A DNA stretch of 5,730 nucleotides from CAYJRR01 sp964372275 [NCBI: uncultured bacterium] (lineage in GTDB: Bacteria; CAYJRR01): contig CAYJRR010000192.1 of NCBI GenBank assembly GCA_964372275.1, positions 1 through 5,730 on the forward strand, given 5' to 3'. This document shows positions 1 through 4,779 of the stretch, one piece after another; the first letter of the stretch is position 1; each line of letters begins with the position of its first letter. Both the position numbers and the translations under genes were made by a program. The notes beneath the pieces were generated by a model that did no database searches, had not been told where the DNA came from, and saw nothing but the letters and a program-made list of their open reading frames with translations.

Positions 1-365
1 ATCGAAAGATCGGCGAGCGGGACGCGAAACTCGAACCGGCCGGTTCCGGCGGGACGGGGATCGGCGCCGTACGGGCACTGGCCCGGCGGTGTGAAGGCGA
101 ACGGCGCCTCCTCGACGCAAAGGTGGGCGTCGGCGAGCTCGAACGCCGACGCCATCTCGTAGCGAACGACGAGCTCCGGACCGTCGATCGACGCGACGAC
201 CTCCCCGACCGGCTCCTCCCGGGCCCCCATCACGAACGCGTAGACGCTCTCCCCCGGCGCCGCATCGCGGAGCGTCCGGTCGACGCGCGCGCTTTGCTCG
301 GATGGGGTCGCGCACCCGGCGACCGCGATCCCAAGCGACGCGGCGATGACGAAGCGGACGTGCAC
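1..365 (-). CDS. Small lipoprotein, 5' part of gene (truncated by window edge)
   Basis: This is an open frame of 121 codons plus two bases from a GTG at 363-365 to the left edge, with no stop. Residues 1-18 form a short basic N-terminus, a hydrophobic core and a lipobox ending VAGC, so Cys18 should be lipidated and the protein anchored in the envelope. A G-run (373-379 read on the minus strand) lies 7 nt before the GTG and can serve as ribosome binding site. No ATG occurs before codon 46, so GTG is the only start that keeps the signal peptide. The mature part (about residues 40-121) alternates beta-strand-like segments and includes LVVRYEM, then ADAHLCVEE, then PPGQCPYG. This order resembles a beta-sandwich module in bacterial surface proteins with 'LyVtY...thLyV...pGqfPY' spacing. 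That link is from memory of the pattern. Cys83 and Cys97 could form a disulfide. The gene's reality is well supported; its function is unknown. Confidence 0.72.
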   Translation of the reverse strand, partial: MHVRFVIAASLGIAVAGCATPSEQSARVDRTLRDAAPGESVYAFVMGAREEPVGEVVASIDGPELVVRYEMASAFELADAHLCVEEAPFAFTPPGQCPYGADPRPAGTGRFEFRVPLADLS

Positions 366-455
366 GCGCGATCCCCCCCGGAGCGATCCAAGGGGTCCGG
401 TGCAGCCGGCAGACCACGTGCCGCGCCGGTCGGGATTGGCGTGACGGCGGACCGA

Positions 456-461
456 CTTATC
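456..461 (-). promoter_or_regulatory. Weak -10 candidate for the small lipoprotein gene
   Basis: On the minus strand this reads GATAAG, four of six matches to TATAAT, in an otherwise very GC-rich stretch. No good -35 element is found at 16-18 bp. If used, transcription would begin near 449 and give a leader of about 84 nt, with the near-palindrome at 495-512 lying just upstream of the -35 region. This is a guess based on one hexamer. Confidence 0.2.
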
Positions 462-494
462 GGCGACCGGCGCGGCCACGCGGCGCGCCGGCGT

Positions 495-512
495 GCGTGA
501 ATCGTTTCACGC
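495..512. promoter_or_regulatory. 18-bp near-palindrome, copy B (operator-like)
   Basis: This copy is identical to the one at 646-663, in the same orientation, 151 bp away. The identity stops exactly at the palindrome boundaries on both sides, which points to selection on the site rather than to a duplicated segment. It lies 130 bp upstream of the GTG of the small lipoprotein gene, a suitable place for an upstream control site of that gene. Confidence 0.6.
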
Positions 513-645
513 CCGCCGGCCTGTGACGGCCCGCACGCTCCATGAAATCACCGTGAATGCGCCGCCTTGTGTGATCCGTGACGGTGCGCTCGGTCACGTT
601 CGCGGAGCGGAACCGGCCCGTTTTTCACGGTTTGCGCGCCGAGTG

Positions 646-663
646 GCGTGAATCGTTTCACGC
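646..663. promoter_or_regulatory. 18-bp near-palindrome, copy A (operator-like)
   Basis: GCGTGAATCGTTTCACGC has perfect 7-bp arms (GCGTGAA / TTCACGC) around TCGT. Read about a central CpG, 8 of 9 base pairs are symmetric. It lies 31 nt past the stop codon of the VWA lipoprotein gene. A CpG-centred TGAA..TTCA core is the style of LacI/GalR-family operators, but a regulator is not identified here. A transcript hairpin is possible, yet no T-run follows it on either strand, so a classical terminator is unlikely. Confidence 0.6.
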
Positions 664-694
664 GAGGGAGGGCCGGCGACCCTGGCCGATCGGA

Positions 695-1966
695 CTACTG
701 CGCGTCGTACTCGACCTTCACGTGCGCCCCGGGCGCCGGCACGTAGGCATCCTCGAAGCGGATCGAGTTGGTCATCGAGACGTACGACCAGCGATCGGTC
801 GGCTGCGCGATGCCGTCGACCGTCACGTCGAGCGTCTCGACGTTCGGCACGTAGCTCAGGAAGAACTGGCCGGCGGCCGCCGCCATCTCGAACCCCAATC
901 CTTGCAACGTGACCCCGAACTCGGGCTCGCAGATCGATCCGAACAGGCCGTTCGTCTGGTCGATCACCTGGTCGTAACGGGTTCCGGCCGCGGCCGAACC
1001 ACCGGCGTTGTAGCAGCCCGACGGCGCGGGACCGGCGATCGCCGCGAAGTAGACCCGCGACGGGTCGCCCCCTTTCACCGACACCACGTCGTCGACGTAG
1101 TCCGAGACCGGCCCCTGCGACGCGTCGTCCTCGTCGGTGACGAAGACGACGTAGAGTCGCGCGCCGTCGCGCAGGAAGCCGGCGTTGGTCGTCGACAGGA
1201 GCGACGGGGAGAGCGCGGCGACGACCGCGTCGAGTCCCCGCTCGTTCGAGCTGCCGGTGGCACCGACCATGGCGTTGGCCTGGAAGCTCCCGAGCGGATC
1301 GGGGGTGGCCGGCGAGATCACCTTCGGATCGCCGCGGAACCGCCCCTGATGCTGCGGATTGACCATGTCGGTGGTGGCGACGGCGATGCGGTAGTCGATG
1401 TCGGCATCGACCAGCCAGGTCATGAACGTCTCGAACGAGTCGGCGAGCTTCTGCTGCTTGTCGGTCATCGAGCTCGAGTTGTCGACGACGAACAGGAGAT
1501 CGGCGAGCCCGCCGGCCTGGCTGCCCTGGGTGAAGTCGTCGACGACGTAGAGGAACGCCTCGCCCCCCACGGTGACGGTCGTCTGCGGCTCGTCCTCGTC
1601 GTCGCAGTCGACGATCAGCGCCGTGCCGAACAGTCCGTTGTCGTTGGGCGCGAACACCACGCGTACCGTGCGCGACTCGCCGCCCGACAGGATCCACGGC
1701 GCATCGACCGTCGGAACCTCGCCGTCGAGGCCGTAGCCGAAGGAGGCGGGCTGGAGGCGCACGGACGTGACGGTCAGCGGTTCGGCGCCTTGGTTTGCGA
1801 TCTCGACCTCGGCGGTGTCGATCGAGCCGTTTTCGATCCGGCCGAAGTCGATCGATGCCGGACTCACCGAGACGTCGGGACGGACTTGGAGGATGGCGAA
1901 GTCGTTGGTGCAGGCGCCGATCAGGAGAGTCGAAGCGATCGGCAGCGCCCTCTTCCACGTACGCAT
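695..1966 (-). CDS. VWA-domain lipoprotein with choice-of-anchor-D/ASH-like N-terminal domain
   Basis: This is a complete 423-residue protein. Residues 1-19 are a lipoprotein signal with lipobox LIGAC (lipid Cys19). Residues 31-137 form an Ig-like domain of the choice-of-anchor D/ASH type: SPASIDFG, then VEIANQGAEPLTV, then VRVVFAPND. Residues 155-315 are a von Willebrand factor A domain with the metal-ion (MIDAS) motif DNSSSM at 162-167, so Asp162, Ser164 and Ser166 can bind a divalent cation. A downstream acidic cluster, VTDEDD (276-281), may supply the third MIDAS element. Cys318 and Cys346 may form a disulfide. Residues 375-423 make a small beta-domain ending in a GAHVKVEYDA strand, of a kind seen after VWA domains in similar lipoproteins. 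The ATG at 1964-1966 follows GGGGGA (1972-1977) by 5 nt. A role in adhesion or protein binding at the cell surface is inferred from the VWA fold; the ligand is unknown. Codon use matches the neighbours. Confidence 0.9.
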   Translation of the reverse strand: MRTWKRALPIASTLLIGACTNDFAILQVRPDVSVSPASIDFGRIENGSIDTAEVEIANQGAEPLTVTSVRLQPASFGYGLDGEVPTVDAPWILSGGESRTVRVVFAPNDNGLFGTALIVDCDDEDEPQTTVTVGGEAFLYVVDDFTQGSQAGGLADLLFVVDNSSSMTDKQQKLADSFETFMTWLVDADIDYRIAVATTDMVNPQHQGRFRGDPKVISPATPDPLGSFQANAMVGATGSSNERGLDAVVAALSPSLLSTTNAGFLRDGARLYVVFVTDEDDASQGPVSDYVDDVVSVKGGDPSRVYFAAIAGPAPSGCYNAGGSAAAGTRYDQVIDQTNGLFGSICEPEFGVTLQGLGFEMAAAAGQFFLSYVPNVETLDVTVDGIAQPTDRWSYVSMTNSIRFEDAYVPAPGAHVKVEYDAQ

Positions 1967-2010
1967 GCTCTTCCCCCGAAAGGCAAAGCGTGTTGGGCCG
2001 ACGACCGACG

Positions 2011-2023
2011 TCAGAGCATCTGA
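2011..2023 (-). promoter_or_regulatory. Small inverted repeat in the lipoprotein leader
   Basis: TCAGA and TCTGA flank a 3-nt centre inside the predicted 5' leader of the VWA lipoprotein mRNA, about 45 nt before its start codon. It could be a short operator or a weak leader hairpin. The arms are only 5 bp, so chance occurrence is possible. Confidence 0.2.
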
Positions 2024-2057
2024 TGTGCCATCTGTTCTCTTCCAGCAAACTAATTAA

Positions 2058-2085
2058 ATTATAAGGAAAACCAATCAGTTGAAAA
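2058..2085 (-). promoter_or_regulatory. Promoter for the VWA lipoprotein gene
   Basis: On the minus strand, TTTTCA (2080-2085, four of six matches to the -35 consensus) is followed after 16 bp by a perfect TATAAT (2058-2063). It lies in a tract of only about 33% G+C (2041-2100) within a very GC-rich window. Transcription would start near 2051 and leave a leader of roughly 85 nt before the ATG at 1966. This is the strongest sigma-70-type promoter visible here. Confidence 0.65.
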
Positions 2086-2098
2086 TTCGATTCGGCGG

Positions 2099-2131
2099 AA
2101 TGTCGTCAAGAATATGACGTCCTGCGACATT
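2099..2131. promoter_or_regulatory. Inverted repeat between divergent promoters
   Basis: AATGTCG (2099-2105) and CGACATT (2125-2131) are perfect 7-bp inverted arms separated by 19 nt. A second inverted pair, CGTCA (2104-2108) and TGACG (2115-2119), is nested inside and overlaps the left arm by two bases. The element lies upstream of the -35 of the leftward promoter and about 65 bp upstream of the rightward promoter candidate. A regulator bound here could act on both genes. No family is assigned. Confidence 0.4.
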
Positions 2132-2175
2132 TGGACGCGTTGATGAGGATCACATTGGGATTTTGAGTCGCACCT

Positions 2176-2202
2176 TTGCGGCGAGGCGGAAGCTGGTATC
2201 GT
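2176..2202 (+). promoter_or_regulatory. Candidate cstA promoter (extended -10)
   Basis: TGGTATCGT (2194-2202) fits the extended -10 form TGnTAnnnT. TTGCGG (2176-2181) is a poor -35 at a short 15-bp spacing, tolerable with an extended -10. The start point would be near 2209, giving a leader of about 27 nt before the TTG at 2236. If correct, the longer open frame beginning at 2176 cannot be translated from this transcript. Confidence 0.35.
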
Positions 2203-2225
2203 CCGCCCCCGCGGACGCACGACGC

Positions 2226-2238
2226 GAGGTCCTCGTTG
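2226..2238 (+). promoter_or_regulatory. Ribosome binding site that decides the cstA start
   Basis: GAGG (2226-2229) lies 6 nt before a TTG at 2236-2238. The frame stays open upstream to another TTG at 2176, but that codon has no Shine-Dalgarno sequence and would add 20 polar, arginine- and proline-rich residues ahead of the first membrane helix. The 2236 start places the helix at the N-terminus, as is usual for the shorter CstA proteins. Confidence 0.6.
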
Positions 2239-3978
2239 AGCCTGGCCCTTCTGTTCCTGCTGGTGGTGGTCCTGCTCGCCGCCGGGTACCGCCTGTACGG
2301 CGAGCTCGTCGCCGCGCACTACCGGCTCGACCCGGACGTCGCGACCCCCGCCGACGCGAAGCGGGACGGCGTCGACTTCGTCCCGACCCGCCCCTTCTAC
2401 CTGATGGGGCAGCACTTCAGCGCCATCGCCGCCGCGGGACCGATCGTCGGACCGATCGCCGCCTGCCTCACCTTCGGTTGGCTGCCGTGCATCCTCTGGA
2501 TCGTCCTGGGGGTCGTCTTCATCGGCGCGGTGCACGACTTCTCCGCGCTGGTGGCGTCGGTGCGGCACGACGCGCGCTCGATCGCGGAGATCGCCCGCCA
2601 AAACCTCGGGCGGAGGGCGTGGCTCGCGCTGATCGCCTTCGTGTGGCTGGCGCTGGTCTACGTGATCGTCGCCTTCGCCGACGTCACCGCCTCCACGTTC
2701 GTCGGCAAGACGGAGGAGCTGACCGGGGCGTTCGCCTTCAACCCGGGGGGCGCGGTCGCCGCGGCGTCGACGACCTACCTCCTGCTCGCGCTGCTGATGG
2801 GGGTCGTGGAGCGCCGGTTTTCTCCGCCGATCGCACTTCAGACGGCGATCTTCGTCCCGGCCACGCTGGCGGCGGTCTGGCTCGGCACGCGGATCTCGAC
2901 CTGGCTGGTCTTCGACGCCACCACCTGGGTGGTGCTGATCCTCGCCTACTGTTTCGTCGCGTCGCTCCTCCCCGTGTGGCTGCTGCAGCAGCCGCGCGGC
3001 TACCTCGGCGGTTTCGTGCTCTACCTCGCGCTCGGAGTCGGCCTGGTCGGGGTCCTGTTCGGCGGCTTCGAGATCCGGCAGCCGGCGTGGACTCCGGGAA
3101 CCGGCGGGATCGGCGCGTGGCTTTCGGCGGAGCCGGGCGGCACGGGGGCGCCGCGCCTCGACCAGCTCCTCTTCCCGTTCCTCTTCGTCACCATCGCGTG
3201 CGGCGCCTGCTCCGGCTTCCACGGTCTGGTCTGCGGCGGGACCACCTCGAAGCAGATCGCCAAAGAGCCGCACTGCAAGCCGATCGGGTTCGGGGCGATG
3301 CTCCTGGAGGGGTTGGTGGCGGTGCTCGCGCTGGCGACGGTGATGATCGTCGCTCCATCCGACGTCGCCGGCCGGGCGCCGGGGAAGCTCTACGGCGACG
3401 GAATCGCGTCGTTCGTGTCGGTGCTGCTCGGGGAGGAGGCGTTCCTCTTCGCCGCCACCTTCGGGGCGATGGCCTTCTCGACCTTCGTCTTCGATACCCT
3501 GGACGTCGCCACGCGGCTGGGCCGCTACCTGTTGCAGGAGCTCACCGGACGGCAGGGGCGCGTCGCGGGGCTCGCCGCCGCCGCCGCCACCGCCGGGACG
3601 CCGATGGTGGTGCTCCTCTCGGCCGCGCCCGGCTCCTGGAAGGCGTTCTGGGTCCTGTTCGGCGCGTCGAACCAGCTGCTGGCGTCGTTGACGCTCCTCG
3701 GGATCACCGTCTGGCTCTACCGCACAGGCCGGCGCTACTGGTTCACGCTGCTTCCGACGCTCTTCGTGATGGCGGTGACGGTCTCGGCCCTAGCCCTGCA
3801 GGTCGTCCTGGGAGTCAAGGCGCTGCGCGCGGCGGGGAGCGATCGCGCCGGGGGCGCGATGCTGAACGCGGCGGTCGCCGCCGCGCTCCTCGCGCTCGCC
3901 GGCATCTTCATCGCCGAGGCGCTCCGGGCCGTCGCCGACGCGCGCCGCGCGAAGGCGACGGCAATTCCGGCAGGCTAG
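2236..3978 (+). CDS. cstA: CstA-family carbon starvation protein (pyruvate/peptide transporter)
   Basis: This is a complete inner-membrane transporter of 580 residues, counted from TTG 2236, with numerous hydrophobic helices. Family hallmarks in order: DGVDFVPTR (44-52), GQHFSAIAAAGPIVGP (58-73), GAVHDFSALVASVRH (97-111), CGACSGFHGLVCGGTTSKQ (322-340) and FGASNQLLASLTLL (475-488), the last opening the C-terminal five-helix region. Characterised relatives in E. coli (CstA, BtsT) take up pyruvate, and CstA has also been linked to peptide uptake; which substrate applies here cannot be read from sequence. Two departures from the E. coli form are Gln59 where GHHF is usual and AAAGP where AGAGP is usual; related short-type proteins may share these. 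No small YbdD/CstX-like partner gene follows: the next gene converges from the right and overlaps by 3 bp. Five consecutive GCC codons (3574-3588) encode an alanine run in a linker. Family assignment is secure. Confidence 0.95.
   Translation: MSLALLFLLVVVLLAAGYRLYGELVAAHYRLDPDVATPADAKRDGVDFVPTRPFYLMGQHFSAIAAAGPIVGPIAACLTFGWLPCILWIVLGVVFIGAVHDFSALVASVRHDARSIAEIARQNLGRRAWLALIAFVWLALVYVIVAFADVTASTFVGKTEELTGAFAFNPGGAVAAASTTYLLLALLMGVVERRFSPPIALQTAIFVPATLAAVWLGTRISTWLVFDATTWVVLILAYCFVASLLPVWLLQQPRGYLGGFVLYLALGVGLVGVLFGGFEIRQPAWTPGTGGIGAWLSAEPGGTGAPRLDQLLFPFLFVTIACGACSGFHGLVCGGTTSKQIAKEPHCKPIGFGAMLLEGLVAVLALATVMIVAPSDVAGRAPGKLYGDGIASFVSVLLGEEAFLFAATFGAMAFSTFVFDTLDVATRLGRYLLQELTGRQGRVAGLAAAAATAGTPMVVLLSAAPGSWKAFWVLFGASNQLLASLTLLGITVWLYRTGRRYWFTLLPTLFVMAVTVSALALQVVLGVKALRAAGSDRAGGAMLNAAVAAALLALAGIFIAEALRAVADARRAKATAIPAG
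3975..3978. other. Shared CTAG: overlapping convergent stop codons
   Basis: The plus-strand TAG at 3976-3978 ends cstA, and the complement of 3975-3977 is the TAG that ends the FKBP gene. The self-complementary CTAG therefore terminates both reading frames, and the genes overlap tail to tail by 3 bp (3975-3977 for one, 3976-3978 for the other, within 4 bp). There is no intergenic room for a terminator. Confidence 0.9.
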
Positions 3979-4670
3979 AGAACGTCGACCAGCTCGACCT
4001 CGAAGACGAGGGCGGCGCCGGGTTTGATCTTGGGCGGGCTGCCGCGACGGCCGTAGGCCAGTTCGGTCGGACAGGTCAGCCTCGCCTTGCCGCCGGCCTT
4101 CATCTTCTGCAGCCCTTCGGTCCAGCAGGGGATCACGCCGCTCAACGGAAACTCGACCGGTTTCTGGCTGGCGTCGAACTCGGTGCCGTCGACCAGGGTG
4201 CCGCGATACTTCACCCGGACCGACGACATCGCCGTCGGACCCTTCCCGCTTCCGTCCGCGAGCGACTGGAAGACGAGACCGGAGGCGGTCTTCACCGCGC
4301 CCGGCTCGGCGGCGGCCGCCTCCAGCGCGGGGAGCGCGCGTGCGCGTTCGGCGTTGAACTCCTTGTCGACGCGCGCCGACTCGAACGCCTTGATGCGCGG
4401 TCCGAACTCCTGGAGAGCGACCTTCGGCGGCCGCTTGGCGAGGCTATCGCCCAGGCCTTGCTGCACGATCGCAATCTCCTCGCCGGTCAGATCGAACTGC
4501 CGGATGCTGTCGCCGATCACCAGTCCGAGCGCGTAGACCGTCTTCTCGTCGTCGGTGTCGAGCGCCGACGCCATCGCGGCGGTCCCCGCCGGTGCGGAGG
4601 CGCCAGGCCCGCATCCGGGAGACGACCCGACCGAACCGACCAGGAGTGCTGCCAACGCGAGCCGATGCAT
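3975..4670 (-). CDS. FKBP-type peptidyl-prolyl isomerase, Mip/FkpA-like lipoprotein
   Basis: This is a complete 231-residue enzyme catalysing cis-trans isomerisation of X-Pro bonds, probably assisting folding of exported proteins in the periplasm. Residues 1-20 are a signal peptide ending SPGC. Cys20 is a plausible lipidation site, although Ser-Pro at -3/-2 departs from the usual lipobox. Residues 38-115 match the helical FKBP N-terminal dimerisation domain (ALGLVIGDSI, then a charged helix). Residues 127-231 are the FKBP domain, with all expected active-site positions present: Tyr155, Phe165, Asp166, Phe174, Val179, Ile180, Trp183, Tyr206 and Phe223. GVIPCW (178-183) and TELAYGRRG (202-210) are typical of the Mip/FkpA branch. 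The ATG at 4668-4670 follows AAAGGA (4679-4684) by 8 nt. The gene faces cstA and diverges from the exported hypothetical gene; no operon partner is visible. Confidence 0.94.
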   Translation of the reverse strand: MHRLALAALLVGSVGSSPGCGPGASAPAGTAAMASALDTDDEKTVYALGLVIGDSIRQFDLTGEEIAIVQQGLGDSLAKRPPKVALQEFGPRIKAFESARVDKEFNAERARALPALEAAAAEPGAVKTASGLVFQSLADGSGKGPTAMSSVRVKYRGTLVDGTEFDASQKPVEFPLSGVIPCWTEGLQKMKAGGKARLTCPTELAYGRRGSPPKIKPGAALVFEVELVDVL

Positions 4671-4700
4671 GGGGACCGTCCTTTCCGAATGGAGGAGCCA

Positions 4701-4706
4701 GTACTA
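4701..4706 (-). promoter_or_regulatory. -10 candidate for the FKBP gene
   Basis: The minus strand reads GTGGTAGTACT, with TGG directly before TAGTAC (4701-4706), an extended -10-like arrangement. No recognisable -35 lies 16-18 bp upstream. The start would be near 4694, giving a leader of about 24 nt that just includes the AAAGGA ribosome binding site. Confidence 0.3.
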
Positions 4707-4713
4707 CCACGCC

Positions 4714-4724
4714 CCGACCGTCGG
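4714..4724. promoter_or_regulatory. 11-bp palindrome between divergent genes
   Basis: CCGAC-C-GTCGG is a perfect inverted repeat with a 1-bp centre. It lies 8 bp upstream of the FKBP -10 candidate and 44 bp upstream of the opposite one. It could be an operator acting on one or both genes, but short GC-rich palindromes are common at this base composition. Confidence 0.25.
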
Positions 4725-4767
4725 TTCGGCGCCGCCGCCCCGGTGGCTTGGGCCGCTGGCCTCGCGG

Positions 4768-4773
4768 TAGAGT
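4768..4773 (+). promoter_or_regulatory. -10 candidate giving a leaderless mRNA
   Basis: TAGAGT (4768-4773) ends 6 bp before the GTG at 4780. A normal -10 to start-point distance puts the first transcribed base at or next to the G of the GTG. There is no purine-rich ribosome binding site in between or upstream, and the in-frame TAG within this same hexamer rules out an earlier start. The -35 is weak: GGCTTG stands at 17-bp spacing. Confidence 0.4.
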
Positions 4774-4779
4774 CGCGCG

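Larger units (their letters stand above)
366..694. other. Gene-free interval, probably regulatory
   Basis: These 329 bp separate two minus-strand genes. I find no convincing gene: the frames open here lack a start with a ribosome binding site and show no recognisable protein character. The interval instead holds two identical 18-bp near-palindromes (495-512 and 646-663) and a cluster of the pentamer CGTGA or its complement TCACG. The pentamers lie at 440, 496, 507, 552, 577, 594, 625, 647 and 658 (start positions). The 577-582 CGTGAC and 593-598 GTCACG pair forms a further inverted repeat with 10 nt between the arms. A weak -10-like GATAAG on the minus strand (456-461) could serve the small lipoprotein gene. 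No hairpin followed by a T-run was seen on the minus strand after the upstream gene. Confidence 0.55.

Noticed and set aside
123-500. 125-codon plus-strand open frame at the left edge
   Set aside because: It is opposite a lipoprotein frame with a clear signal and lipobox; the plus frame is Arg-rich and featureless and crosses the intergenic palindrome.
646-663. Near-palindrome as an intrinsic terminator of the VWA lipoprotein gene
   Set aside because: The stem is only 7 bp and no T-run follows on either strand; the second identical copy is not at a gene end.
495-663. CRISPR array
   Set aside because: There are only two repeats, 18 bp long, with a 133-bp gap between them and no further copies or cas genes.
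578-2048. Long open frames of over 480 codons on both strands across the VWA lipoprotein gene
   Set aside because: They are rich in Arg/Asp/Gly/Val or Arg/Ala with no domain, signal or ribosome binding site. The in-gene frame at 695-1966 carries a lipobox, an Ig-like domain and a MIDAS motif. Open antisense frames are expected at this G+C content.
1967-2051. Riboswitch in the leader of the VWA lipoprotein gene
   Set aside because: The roughly 85-nt leader shows only a 5-bp inverted repeat and no conserved aptamer motif that I recognise.
2059-3273. 404-codon open frame antisense to cstA
   Set aside because: Its composition is dominated by Arg, Glu, Asp and Pro, typical of the complement of a GC-rich membrane-protein gene, and it runs into the AT-rich promoter region without a fitting start.
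3574-3588. (GCC)5 tract, and TCG and GAC triplet runs near 5281-5292 and 5086-5094, as microsatellites
   Set aside because: They are in frame, encode short Ala, Ser and Asp runs in likely linkers or loops, and are ordinary at this base composition.
3984-3998. GTCGA-CCAGC-TCGAC as a terminator for cstA
   Set aside because: The 5-bp stem has no T-run and lies within codons for the conserved C-terminal strand of the FKBP domain.
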